64,000 nucleotides of DNA from Spirogloea muscicola (GCA_009602725.1 WELB01000092.1:295156-359155); one strand, 5' to 3'; shown: positions 34,201-44,899, numbered from the stretch's first letter. Numbers and translations are program-made. The notes: a model not told the origin generated them from the sequence alone.

Positions 34201-35376
34201 GGACTATGCATTTTCATAAAGTGATATGATTGCATCTCAAATCTGCCAGTGTCCTGCCTAGTGTTGCGCGGTAGACTCCATTGAGAGATTTCTGATAGAT
34301 TTCTTGTGACCTCGGCAGTGTGTGCTTTCTGCGTTCTGCTGACACAGTAATATAAGTTGTTCTGATTGTATCTTTTACATTAAGGTTATATCATAGATGC
34401 AAGTTTGCCGGAGCCTAGGACCTTCACACCCACAATCAACTCACTTGCGGCCCTGCCAATGCTTGTCCAACTGGACTTGAGGGGGACTCATATCACAGAT
34501 ACTGGCTGCCTCTACCTGTCACACGTCTCCAGTTTGAAAGTTTTGCTGCTAAACGGGGAGTACCTCACTGACTGTTGCCTCCCCCACCTCGCAGGTACTT
34601 CTGTAGTGCAATAAGGGTGATGTAGAATGAACGTAACATCTCATATCAAGAAAGATCTCGAGGAATAGATGCTGGCAATGACTACGACAATCGATAAATT
34701 GACTAGAGATCACCCTCTGCTGTTACTTTTGCCTCTGCTCATCACCTTGGAGTACATTGTATCTAGACAACAAGGAATATGTGTGACACTCATATAGCTC
34801 AATGCAGATTTGAAACAGAGTTTGACACACAAATAGCACAGCACTTATGCTACTTGCTGCGTTTGCCTGATTGCAACGCCAACTTGGAATCTTACTTCTC
34901 TGTGTTGTCTTGTCTGGCGTGACCGTGCAGCATTATCAAGACTTAACCTGCTTGCCCTGGAAGGAGCAATGATAACAGATATGGGGTTGCGAGCTCTCTT
35001 CATGGCACCTTCACTGCGGGAGATATTTCTTGAGGATTGCTGGCTTTTAACTGCTCATGGCTTGGCTTCGCTACAGAGAGCCTTACCTCTAGCAGCTGTC
35101 CACATTGGGGGAGGCGAGGTGTTCAAGATGGGGGAGGAAAGAGTCGCAGAACAAGCAAGCAGTGAGGAAGAATGGGAAGACAAGATGGCTAGTCCATCTC
35201 TTGGAGTGCTCACGTGCCTTGGTGAAGAGGGCCGGGAGGAGAGGAAGAGACGGAAGAAAAGAGGCGGCAAGCGGAGGCTGGGCAGAGGCAGGCCAGACGT
35301 CCAGCAAGCTGCAGTAATCAAGTTGCAGCTTTCTGTACTTGTTCCACGTGGTAATTGCCCGGACCGAGCAGGCTAG
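31209..35376 (+). CDS. plant leucine-rich repeat protein (AT4G23840-like)
   Basis: Nine exons with fully consistent phases: 31209-31276, 31448-31546, 31769-31923, 32100-32317, 32760-32967, 33416-33600, 33853-34048, 34385-34594, 34931-35376; 594 residues. The N-terminus (LVALCIGV...DVWRRKRRSIERLPSELA) matches the plant protein, which reads RRQRRSLERLP at the same place. Residue groups such as WLAYLGGYSYMKALSLDGCK, LTRLSHLDLGGLPVSDNTI, LTSIDLSGN and LVQLDLRGTHITDTG form about 14 RNI/LRR_CC-type repeats, giving a curved solenoid for protein binding. The Arabidopsis relative is, from memory, a similar ~597 residues and functionally uncharacterised. The end differs: after the last repeat comes an acidic then strongly basic tail (EEGREERKRRKKRGGKRR) that could bind nucleic acid or act as a nuclear signal. 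No transmembrane segment or signal peptide is seen. Confidence 0.9.
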
Positions 35377-37800
35377 TGTGTGGCATCTGTGAGGAAGTAT
35401 AATGGAGATGGAAACTCCTAGAGAAGACGTGTTTTGCTGTACTCTCTGTGCAAGATTGTTTGTGGTGAAGCAGTCCAAAGAAAAGGGATCAATGCTGGTC
35501 ACTTCGTTGTGAAGATCGAAGCTTGTCCACTGCAGATGAACGCTTACAGTATACTCGAGCACAGCTGCTAGCTACCCGAGAGGCAATGACTTGCCAATGT
35601 GCACCACTTGATTTTGGAGAGGATCTTCGCGCTGGCCCATGAAGTCAGGTGTCATTCACCTATACTTGCAGGAGAGCTTGATCAGGCACACTGATGCCCC
35701 AAATGCACGCTGATTAATGCTCCTCTATGCCTACATGCGATGCTATACTCGACAATCACTCAATAACTACCTGGAGCTTGTGATCAAGCTGAAGTGCATA
35801 GAAGTTGGTGCACAGTGTCCACTCGTTTCTAGCTTCATGATGAGTTTCATCTGTGACCTCCTTCATTTTCTATGATCAGAATGGTCGCTGTTCTGCAGAT
35901 AAGTTGACAGCTTGCAGAAGGCAATATTGTAAATTTCTTGTCTACAAGCCTCTGCAGCAGTTTGATGGGCTTCTGCAAATTGTACTTGGCAGCAAGAAGC
36001 AGCACAGGGCTCATCCTCTCTTCTGACTGTCTGGGCTTTTGCCCCTGGAATAAGACGCTGCCTCGTGTTGAGGTGTTGATTCTGGACCTTCCTGTACTTA
36101 CAGAGCTAGAACGGAATGGATATTTGAGAGACTACTGTTTGTAAGCAATTCCGTGTTCTGATGGTTCTCTCAATTCAATGTAAGTAGCTTGCACATGCAG
36201 ATGTAGTTATGCGCTCAGAATGCTCACAGCAGCTTTTGCCTATCAATTTTGCAGTGCTCAACCTTGGCAACACTATGACTTTGGGGACCTTTTGTTAGGC
36301 TTCCTCCTCCCTCGCTTAAGTCCTGAAGCTTTGGAACAACCATATTCAGGTCCAAATTGCCAAACTCGTACCAAGCTAGGCATCGACTGAGATTGCTGCT
36401 TGCTTGAGCTTCGGTCAACCATGTAGGTGACTGTGATGACATGTTGACACAGTGGTTTCCTGTGCTCAGGCATCACCTTGACCCGCCACAGCAATCAAGC
36501 CTTACCAGTGACTACTGGCCCTGCAAGCTGGAACGCAAGCATCCTTTTCAGACCAAAACTTTGAGCATACAAAAGAGGACATACTCCTTCTCGCCTTCAA
36601 GGTCAAGGGTGGATGTGTCACTGGCCTTGGCAAGAATGTGTCCTTATCCCGGATCATACTACAAACCCAGACCCGGGGTAGCTAAATGTTGGGCCGTTAC
36701 AAGACAGCATGGCATATTACAGCAGAGTGCTTGCTTGCTACAGCAAAGCTGATGGTAAAGTTGCAGATAGGGGTTGGGTTTCGATTCGCCAGTACTCTCT
36801 CAGGAAGTCCATGACAAGCTCTAGTGCCAGTGCACAGAACCTGTATATCCAGGAAGAAGTGCAGCCTTGAGTTGACCAGCCCGACAGGGAGGACAAGTGT
36901 CCCATAGATATTGATGGGCCATTTGATACTGGTGGAGAAGCCACGGCCATGACCTACAAAAGAAGCAGCGGCCCAGTAGAGATGAATGGGCACTTCATCA
37001 AAAGGGATGACGCTGTAATGCCAGCCAGAAGGAGGAAGCCCCTTACGGACTCGAGCTACCATTGAGGAAAGGCTTTGGGAACCTGGCCCATGACTGGTCT
37101 ACATGCAAAAATTCCTCTGAAGAGGTCACGAGTTATCGGAAGACGTTGGATTGCCAGCTCTTAGAAGTCGTTTGTTGATCTAGGCAGCAGTGCCGGCACA
37201 GGAGGCCTATGCTGTAAGAGGTAATGAAGTGGTATTTGAGGACAATGATGCTCTGATATCACGAATCGGCGGGAGGAAGTGCGATCAACCGACTTGTTGA
37301 CAGGATGAGTGCTACATCAAGGAGCTGGTGTGCGTTTCCTGTACTTAAGAGAGTGGGGTGCATTCCAGTAGCAGTGACACACACTAGCTAGGTGTGTGTC
37401 ACTGCAGTGGAATAGGTTACAAGGTTTTGCAAGTTGCACTTCCATGATTGCGTATGGTGGGGCATACATTGGTACATACGTCAATCAATTTCATGCTGCC
37501 TCCAAGTGCGAGAAGCTTGAAGGACGCCCTCTAGACTGTCCACCATCCCTCTGGAAGGCATCTGTTGTGCCGCAAAGCCAGAGCTTCTTGTTTCACATTC
37601 ACACTGTAGCCGGAGGGAGTTGGTCCTTGAAGGTCGACGACAGCGTCCAGAGATCAATGGTCAGGCGAGCGCCCTTGGAGGCAGCGCATACGTCAATGAC
37701 AATGAGCAGGCGAATGGTCATGCTTGTTTGCTCAACTTCTCTTTTGCTCAACTTACAGTCAAAGCCTTGTGCAAAAGTGTGACAATGACCAGGTAAAAGG
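35377..37800 (-). other. 2.4-kb region with unassigned open segments
   Basis: No known family is recognised. Several minus-strand segments look protein-like and have splice signals: about 36480-36690 (LPRPVTHPPLTLKARRS...ending before GTAAGG), 36236-36427 after CATCACAG (SPTWLTEAQASSNLSRCLAW), 36700-37060 (GLPPSGWHYSVIPFDEVPIH), and 35920-36040 (RMSPVLLLAAKYNLQKPIKL). They do not chain into one verified model, and forward-strand frames of similar length overlap them. It could be one unrecognised gene or decayed sequence. Confidence 0.2.
37362..37413. repeat. long hairpin, ~22-bp arms
   Basis: Left arm 37362-37384 begins ATTCCA and ends GCAGTGACACACAC. The right arm (37392-37413) is its reverse complement except for the bases between the two matching blocks, around a 7-nt palindromic loop TAGCTAG. 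It is isolated and has no obvious target duplication. Confidence 0.8.
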
Positions 37801-40450
37801 CGAAGAAAGACACTTCCAGTAGAGGGCGATGGCTGTGACGGGCCAGCCCAGAAAACGAGTTGGAAAAGTTCGAAGGGGCCAGAAAAGCCAGAAGCGGCTG
37901 CTGATATTAAAAGAGCGGCTGTGAAAGCCAGCCAGATGCATACAGGTGTTCATGACGGAGCCACAGGCTAGACAGCCAGGGCGCTCTTAGTAACCCCGTG
38001 TCAGCAGTAGGAAGTCAGATGAGCTGAGGGGAGGAAGAGCAACCCCGCTGCGCAAGCCAGAGGCTGCTGCAAGGGCACGACCAGCGCGGCGATGCAAAGC
38101 AAGCGCTTGGGAACGCTGTAGCGACATAGACAAACGCATACGGTAGCAGGACACAAGACCCAAAGGCACCGAGCCACCGGGAAGGGCTGCACCCTGTTCC
38201 CGGCGCCGCTGGTCAGCTTGAGATGCCAGCAGCGAAAGTAACGAGGACCACCGACCCCCGTAACACCCATGGATGTCCATGGCCAGGGGGTAAAAGGTAT
38301 CACCCGCCGGGTGGTCCTTGTACTTGTGCAACTTCTTCTGTTCGGCCACCTTCACGGCATAGCCGGTCTCAGAAGTTACGGGGCCCTTCGTCCGGAAGCT
38401 GTCGGTTAGGACGACGTCCATGAGAAGCCGCTTGCCACCTCCCAGGGGGACGCCGACCAGATCGACACGCCGCGTCCGAGGGACCCCGTTGCGGAGCTGG
38501 ACGGGCATCACCCCGGTGCTCTCCAACGCCACTTGATATCCCGCCTCCTTGACGATGCCATACATGGCGTCACGTAGGAGGTTGTGGGAGCCCGTGCGCT
38601 CACTGCCTTTGGCACACCTGAGCATGTGGTCACCCATGAGCACTGCATCATGCTCAATAAGCCCACATTCACATTGGGTCACCCCTGCCAAGCACAGGGA
38701 TGGTAAGCCAAGACGGCGGCGCATAGCATCGCAAAACAAAGCATTTTCCATCCGCAAGCCCGCATGCAAAGGCAAAGCGCGGAGCCACTCAGACGCTCCC
38801 AGAGACGAAACAGATAGGAGCCGAGCCTGGCCTCGAGCATCCCCTTGGAGGAGACTCCGGAGATGCTCCAGTGGTTGCTCGTCTGCAGCACGGGAAAACC
38901 GCGATTGAGCCTTAACATCAGAAACGTCAGCCCAGGCAGCAAAGCTAACAGGCTCATTCACCAGAGGCGGGTATGCGGCAAAGAGGTCCTGTTGGCATGC
39001 TTTGAGAGTCACTTGGAAAGGCAGACTCCCCTGAACCACGTTACTGATGTGAGGCGCCAACACACGTTGTTGCTCAAGGAGGAATCGTCCAGATATGGAC
39101 GAGGCCACCTGGGCCCAGCAGCCAAGGTACGCTGGTCTGCATAAGCGGACCAAGGGGCGACAACCAAGCCCACCGTGACGTATGGGCAGCGTACATTGCA
39201 CCAGTGCTGCTGGAGACTGCTCTAGGAGTGGGTGAGCAATCAGATCAGCAAGGCATTGCTGAAGCTTGACATCAATGGATGCATAGATAGCATCCAAGCT
39301 GACCGACGGTGGGACCGTACGCAGGAGGTAACACGGCCGCTGTGCCACACTCCTGGTCAAAATGGCCACTGCCAACTGAGAGTCCCCAAGGCGTGGGAGC
39401 TCTGGCAGGACCTGCATGTATCCTTGGAGACGCGCAAGGACAGCACCCTCCGAGAAAGACGGGTCCCCTAGTGGCACTCCCAAAATCCTCAAGCCGCCCT
39501 CTGGAGTCTGACAAGATGTAGGCAACGAGGAGAAGAGGGAAAGAGGGATGCCAATAGGGGACCAGGCGGAGCACTTAGCCGGATTGACCCCAAGCCCAAT
39601 AAGCTGGAGCTGGTGCTGAAGCGTGCCGAAAGCTTGCAGCACCTCCACTGGGGGGCCGAGGAGCGTGGTATCATCCGCGTAACTCGGGAGGAGAACGCCA
39701 GGGTGAGCGCTCGCCGTGTTGCGCAAAGCACGGTGATGCGCCAGAGCGAAGAGAAAACCTCCCATTGGATCACCTTGCCGTGTCCCCGTCTTTGACTGCA
39801 AAACAGCCAAAGAACTCCCTGCCCCCCACAACAATGCAGATGGCGAGCCATACATGCATCGGAAGTGAGGGAGGAGGGTGGGAAAGTACTGCCTTAGCTC
39901 CTCGGCAATAACCTGCCGATCCACAGTGTTGAAGGCATTCTGTACGTCCACGCTCAAGGCCAGCCAATGGGGGTTGACATCCAGTGCCGCTCGTACCCCG
40001 TGCACCAGGGTCTCAGCGCCAGCACGCATCCCAGCCCCAAACTGGTGGGGATGGAAGTGCGCCTGGGCATCGTCCTGAATCTGCATGATTAGGGTGCGCC
40101 CCACGAGGCGCGACAGAACCTCCCCCATCGAGATAGGACGCACTCCCCCGCTGTCCTTCTGCAAAGCAATGAGATTGCTTGTGCAGAGGACTGCGCCTAC
40201 TCGTTGGGTGAGGTGTCCACGCGCAACATGTTGTGCAACCCTAAGCAGCAGATTGAAGTCCTCCTCTGAGTCGTCCTCCCCATACAGCTCCCGCAAGTGC
40301 TCAAAGAGCATGCCCGAAAAGAAGAAGTGGCTCTTCCAATGGGGGCAAGGGCTGTGAGAAGCCAGCCCGAAAAGAATTGACAAGGTTCGAAGGGGCCAGA
40401 CTACGAGCTAAGCAGCTACTAAGGGGCCTGACGAGGAAATGGGCCAGAAA
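37800..40450 (-). mobile_element. 5'-truncated non-LTR retrotransposon (RLE-type LINE), best copy in the window
   Basis: The element reads right to left. It has a coding body (40316 to 37987) with the reverse transcriptase, zinc knuckle and restriction-like endonuclease, then a 3' UTR of at least 180 bp with modules such as TCTGGGCTGGCCCGTCACAGCC and CCTCTACTGGAAGTGTC. Immediately 5' of the coding body (40320-40440) is a 3' UTR module of another family member in the same orientation, so the copy is truncated within RT and joined head-to-tail to an older element. The domain order (RT, CCHC, endonuclease in a single ORF) places it in the R2/CRE/NeSL-like group rather than L1. It has no internal stop, so it is young or under recent selection. 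Confidence 0.85.
37987..40383 (-). CDS. LINE ORF: reverse transcriptase with CCHC and restriction-like endonuclease
   Basis: 798 codons without a stop. The first ~23 residues come from the adjoining UTR module (SHFFFSG), so genuine element coding starts about residue 24. RT motifs follow: QKDSGGVRPISMGEVLSRLV, catalytic SVDVQNAFNTVDR (~residue 144), GTRQGDPMGG (~200) and YADD (~235), then the thumb region. Near the C-terminus a zinc knuckle CECGLIEHDAVLMGDHMLRC (C-x-C...H-x4-C) precedes a PD-(D/E)xK-type domain with RVDLVGV, then LLMDVVLTDS and a later lysine pair (EQKKLHKYKDH). This arrangement is that of RLE-bearing LINEs, which nick target DNA and prime reverse transcription there. A ~50-residue basic tail (YRMRLSMSLQRSQALALHRR ... 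SDFLLLTRGY) follows the nuclease and is kept in every fragment in the window. The N-terminal DNA-binding region and RT motif 0 are missing. Confidence 0.9.
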   Translation of the reverse strand: MSILFGLASHSPCPHWKSHFFFSGMLFEHLRELYGEDDSEEDFNLLLRVAQHVARGHLTQRVGAVLCTSNLIALQKDSGGVRPISMGEVLSRLVGRTLIMQIQDDAQAHFHPHQFGAGMRAGAETLVHGVRAALDVNPHWLALSVDVQNAFNTVDRQVIAEELRQYFPTLLPHFRCMYGSPSALLWGAGSSLAVLQSKTGTRQGDPMGGFLFALAHHRALRNTASAHPGVLLPSYADDTTLLGPPVEVLQAFGTLQHQLQLIGLGVNPAKCSAWSPIGIPLSLFSSLPTSCQTPEGGLRILGVPLGDPSFSEGAVLARLQGYMQVLPELPRLGDSQLAVAILTRSVAQRPCYLLRTVPPSVSLDAIYASIDVKLQQCLADLIAHPLLEQSPAALVQCTLPIRHGGLGCRPLVRLCRPAYLGCWAQVASSISGRFLLEQQRVLAPHISNVVQGSLPFQVTLKACQQDLFAAYPPLVNEPVSFAAWADVSDVKAQSRFSRAADEQPLEHLRSLLQGDARGQARLLSVSSLGASEWLRALPLHAGLRMENALFCDAMRRRLGLPSLCLAGVTQCECGLIEHDAVLMGDHMLRCAKGSERTGSHNLLRDAMYGIVKEAGYQVALESTGVMPVQLRNGVPRTRRVDLVGVPLGGGKRLLMDVVLTDSFRTKGPVTSETGYAVKVAEQKKLHKYKDHPAGDTFYPLAMDIHGCYGGRWSSLLSLLASQADQRRREQGAALPGGSVPLGLVSCYRMRLSMSLQRSQALALHRRAGRALAAASGLRSGVALPPLSSSDFLLLTRGY

Positions 40451-40497
40451 AGCGTTAGGAGGCGAAGGTCAAGAGCTCGTGACTAACTGGAGCCGCC

Positions 40498-43472
40498 ATG
40501 CTTCTGCGCCGCACCACGCGCACTAGTGTGACGGCAAGGACGGCGGCAGCGGCGGCGGCGGCGGCAGCCGAGGAGGCGTCTGCCAAGCGTGGTGAGGCGC
40601 CGCGCAGGGCCCGGGCCAGAACGAGGCTGCCATCTCCGGGCCGGGTTCCGACGACCGCACGAGCAGTGGCGACGCCGGCAGCGCCGAAGGAGGCCAGCAA
40701 GAGGCCGTCGCCGCTTTTCGGGTCCTACGCCGTCGTCGACTGGTCTGGCGCCAGCGTCCCGCGGCTCGGCCGCGACAGCATCTGGCTGGCCGTCGTAGAC
40801 GTGCCGGCAGACTCCGACGCCAACGATGTGCAGCACGTCGTCAGGTGTCCTGCTTAAAACCCAGAACCCCCACGTTCCCAACACTACACCTCACGTCTTC
40901 GTCTCGCGATAGTATGAGTGCCAGGGGAGGTCTTGCAAGTACCTATTGGCTTACTCAGGCCGCAGCCCACTCAGTGTGAAGCCCATCCTGCAATAGCAGT
41001 GATGCTCGGGGAGGTCTTGCAAGTACCATATTGGGTCATATAAGCGGCAGCCCACTCAGTGTGAAGCCCTTCCTGCCATGACCAGTAGTACAAGGGGAGG
41101 CAGGCGACTGTTTTCAGTGCACCTCCTGCTCTTGACATGCGTGGCATGACTCAAATGCACCACGTGCTTGCGGGAGCTTGGTCCTCCCACATTCGCATGA
41201 TGCTGGAGCTTGTGCAAGAGAGGGGCTTGGTTGAGGTTGACAGCCGGACTGTGTGCCACTTCAGTCAATCTTCTTTTTTGCAACTTCAGCATCTTCCACA
41301 ACCCAATCTAATGTCCTGACCTCAGCAAGCCATGACGAGCTCGTGCTCTTGCTACAAATGGCAGCTCCCAGTGACAAGCACAAGGAGTTACTGACAAGCA
41401 TGTTATCTGTACGTCACGGCATGCAGGCTTGTGCAGAACATCTCAACCAGGACTCAAGCGGAGGCCATCCTCACCAAGTTGGCGGTCGAGTGTGTCGAAG
41501 TGGGTCGCGGGAGCATGCTGATGGGCTTTGACTTCTCGTTTGGCTTTCCCTCTGGCTTTGCTCAAGCTCTCAAGCTGCACCAGATCAACGCCTCAAATAG
41601 TGCAGCACTGGACTCCTACGCACTCGACAGGCAAAACGAATGCTACCGAGATGTGGATGATGCCCCAATCCCCACTATAAGCAGTACAGGACATTCCAAC
41701 GTCGAGCCTGAGAAGGGCAAGGTTTTCACTAGGAGTAAGAGGAAATTAAGCGAACAGCATCAGAATCATACTATCCACAAAAGAGATGGAGGCATGACCT
41801 GCACATCCGTGGGACACAATCTGGGCCACTGCCCACCCTGGAGAGCAGTGTGGGACTATCTCAGTGAGGAGGTGGTTGATGGCGAAGGAAATGAAAACAA
41901 CAGATTTGAAGTTGCCGCCCAAACTAACAAGCTGGTAAGACAATTGCACCTGTACCGATGGGCTCTGCAGGAGCTACTTACTTTGCCAGATTGTCAATGT
42001 ACTGGAATGTGCGAGGCCGGCGACAACATAAGTGCTGCAAAAGCTACGCAGTGTGCTACTGAGCTGGAGGACAAGACAATGAAGGTGACGAGCTGTCTTG
42101 TGTGCCAAGCTCTCAGGCTCGGCCTTTCCATTCTGGGGCTGTCCAAGTTCCAAGTCCTCGCAATACCTCTCTTCGCGGAAGCTTTGCCAGTACGACCCAG
42201 ACCGGGGCCTGCCAGAGCTGAGACTGACGGAGAGCCTATTCAGCGCCTCTCCCACGTGGAAACTTTACACCACGGGCTCAGTTGGTTCACAGGTCAGGCC
42301 CTGAAAGATCTTCGGTATACCTGCTTGGCCTTCTGTGTCCTCCGTTGCAGCTCTTCAAGCTTCCATTATTTGATTGTATAGGCCAAGCCGAGACCAAGTC
42401 CAAGTATTTGTCCACAGTGGAAGGTTGACAAAGCATCAACATCGATCTTTGTAGCTGATGTTGACGGCGTTGATTATTTCTGATTGAAGCCACAAATGCA
42501 CATGCACAGACATTGCTCGGCATTCCAAGGCTGCGAGCACTTCGTGACCACTCTGTACTCAACAGCCACACTATGGTGTGGCCATTCGAGACAGGCCTGA
42601 ACGTGCCTAGTGCTCTTGCCAGAGATGATCCTCCCCAGACACATGACACGCCAGCATCTGACCGCTTGGAGCCATTGATTGTGCTAGCCGAGGTGAGCAA
42701 TGCTTCATTGAGTGCGTTTCTTGATGCACTTGCTGCCCTTATATCGCTGTATGTGCAATCTCCTCGTTAGTATGTCATTGTAGTATTACGATCTCCGTAG
42801 ACGAGTCTGGATGAAGTGCACCGGCACTTCTTACGGGCATGGGTATTAATTGCACCCTTTTGTAAGTGGTAAAGAAGGAGAACATACAAAATGAACGGCT
42901 GCCTGGTGTACCACTGCTTCAATGTAAGTAGTAGACATGCACTCATTAGCTTCATGTGGTGCTATAGATCTAAGAACCTACTCTTTTGCAGCAGGTATAT
43001 CCCTCACTTATAGAGCCTTTGTGCGAAGCAGGGGAGCCTAAGGATGCGGGTCAGGTGCAAAGGCCAGCCTTTTGCTGAATTGTGATTGGTTGAGTCCTGT
43101 AGCGGACCTGCTTGTGCTACGTACTGTCAGCTTGCTTGTGGCACTTGGCTTGTACCCTGGGAGGACTGCATGCTACAATCTGAATACGGCGTGTGGAGGA
43201 CCCCGCAGGTTCGAGCACTCGCACTGCATCTGGCGAAGCTTGACAGTCTTGGCCTCCTCGCTGTATTGCTGCGAGGACCATTGGCAGGCGCCGACGAGGC
43301 TGCTGCTGTAGCTGCGGTGCCTGGCTGGCGCAAAGGGCCGGCGAAGAAGGATGCACTATGTGACGCTCTGCCGGCTCGGCAGAAGAGAAGGCTTGCAAAT
43401 GATGGCAAGGTTGCGGAAGCTCTCGTCAGCCGCATTGTCCGTGAGGAGGGTTGGGTGCTGGGCATCCTGTGA
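40498..43472 (+). CDS. DUF429-like / bacterial 'molybdopterin guanine dinucleotide synthesis'-annotated family protein
   Basis: Six exons with consistent phases: 40498-40844, 41451-41934, 42110-42292, 42510-42692, 42995-43054, 43209-43472; 506 residues. After an Ala/Arg-rich N-terminus, possibly an organelle transit peptide, come the conserved blocks: YAVVDWSGA and WLAVVD, GFDFSFGFPSGFA, NRFEVAAQTNKL, FPFWGCP, LYTTGSVGSQTLLGIPRL, MVWPFETG, VYPSLI and a C-terminal EEGWVLGIL. The acidic residues in DWSGA and GFDF suggest an RNase H-like fold, as proposed for DUF429. I recognise this series from proteobacterial proteins loosely annotated as cobalamin or molybdopterin synthesis proteins; their true function is unproven. 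A hydrophilic insertion of ~100 residues (VEPEKGKVFTRSKRKLSEQH region) splits the domain and is not in the bacterial versions as I recall them. Confidence 0.75.
40930..41095. repeat. tandem duplication (~80-bp unit, two copies) in an intron
   Basis: GGGAGGTCTTGCAAGTACC and CGCAGCCCACTCAGTGTGAAG/GGCAGCCCACTCAGTGTGAAG occur twice about 80 bp apart, with roughly 85% identity between units. It lies in the first intron of the DUF429-like gene. Confidence 0.75.
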
Positions 43473-43879
43473 TGCAAGCACGACTGCTGTGTAACTTCTT
43501 ATTTGTGCATGTGTAAGTACTCGCACTCGGTTAGTCCAGGAAAGGACAATGCTTGTCTGAGGTGGCGCGTTGTTATGATCGTTATACGCTACCCTTTGAC
43601 CACAAGGTGCTGTTGGTGGAAGACCGAGCTGGCAAGCATAACAAAGTTGTGGAGGGAGGCCGGTGAGTTGGGTGAATGATTGAGCTGGCAGTAAGTCCAA
43701 TGGGCGTCAGAGGCTACCAGAGGGTCGAGTAGACACTCGAGAAAGGGGGCAGAGGGCAGCAGGGGGCAGGAAGAGGCAAAGGAAGGGTTTGGCATGGCAC
43801 GGAGAGGCATAGCAGGGCAAGGAAAGGCATGGTCTGGCAGAACAAGCCGAAGGTCAGGCGCGATGGTCATCTATGGGAT
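43473..43879. other. 3' flank of the DUF429-like gene
   Basis: Spacer with a purine-rich minisatellite-like stretch (43735-43850, repeats of AGGGGGCAG and GGCATGG). No gene is supported. Confidence 0.45.
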
Positions 43880-44480
43880 CCAGGTCCCACAAAGAGAAGA
43901 AGCTCTTCCAGAGGGGGCGATGGTTGTAGGCCAGCCCAAGACATACTCTTCTAGTAGAAAGCGACGGCTGTGATTGAGCCAGCCAGTGAAGATGATCAAG
44001 CAATAGCATCTACTTTGAAGGGGGCGAGAAAGGAGAAGCAGTCTTCCAAAGGGGCGAGGGATGCAAATAGGAGAAAAGCGCGGCCAAATTGACTGGTGGC
44101 TGTGAGAGGCCAGCCCAAAGTAATGGACAAGGTCTGAAGGAGCCGGATGGCGCAAAAACCAAAGTACCAAGAGCTAAGACGGCAGCAAGGGGACTTTCGG
44201 TGACCTCTAGTCAGTAGAAGCAAATCGGAATAGCTAGCAGGCGGATAGACGTCGCCCTGACGGAAGAAAAGCGCGGCCTGCGTGCAAGTGAACCGCGAGA
44301 GAAGGCGCGCGGTGCGCATGAAATTAAAAGGGAGGCCAATTTTAGCCTTACAAATGTTCTGTTAACGGGGTAATGAGCTGGCTAAGGGGGACGCCAACAT
44401 CCCTGAGTGAGCACATGCATGTCTGACAAAGTAAGCTGAGGAGCCAAACCACCACCACGGCAGCCAGTAGCCTAGGCTAA
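43880..44480 (-). mobile_element. LINE 3' end, minus orientation
   Basis: Minus-strand reading gives RFTCTQAALFFRQGDVYPPA then SYSDLLLLTRG near 44210-44290, followed by UTR modules (TTTGGGCTGGCCTCTCACAGCC at ~44095-44120). The segment 44299-44405 repeats 3277-3390. This copy belongs to the subfamily of the 19130-20340 copy (shared GDVYPPASYSDL). Confidence 0.7.
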
Positions 44481-44899
44481 TGCACGCCCAGCACGCTGGT
44501 GTATCGCGAGTGCTGGGAGCACTGTAGACTCAACAATAGCCGCATTCTATAGCATGCAACAATGGCTTGTGGGAGGATAGTCAGCCCACAATGTATTCCA
44601 CAAGGTCCAAGGGGGCCAGATAGGGGAAGGCGCCTTGTGCGCATGATATCGAATGGAGGCCAAGCCAAGCCAGTACACTGTTGTGAGAGGAAGAACAGAA
44701 AGTTCGAGGACTAAGGTAACACAATCGATAGCACAACTGAAGGATACTCTAATACCCACGAGTGAGCACACATCCGACTGACTATTCTGTGGAAGCCTGA
44801 GCACCACCACGCAAGCCAGTGGCCTGGCTCAGTGCGCGCCCAGTAAGCTGATATCTGGCTAGAGCCTGGGAATGCTGCATATGGACAGCACAAACGACG
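44481..44899 (-). mobile_element. decayed LINE-related sequence
   Basis: It contains GCGCCTTGTGCGCATGATAT and GGAGGCCAAGCCAAGCCAGT, matching the boxes near 2820 and 3290, and a module TGTGGGAGGATAGTCAGCCCA. Identity to other copies is lower, suggesting an older insertion. Confidence 0.45.
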
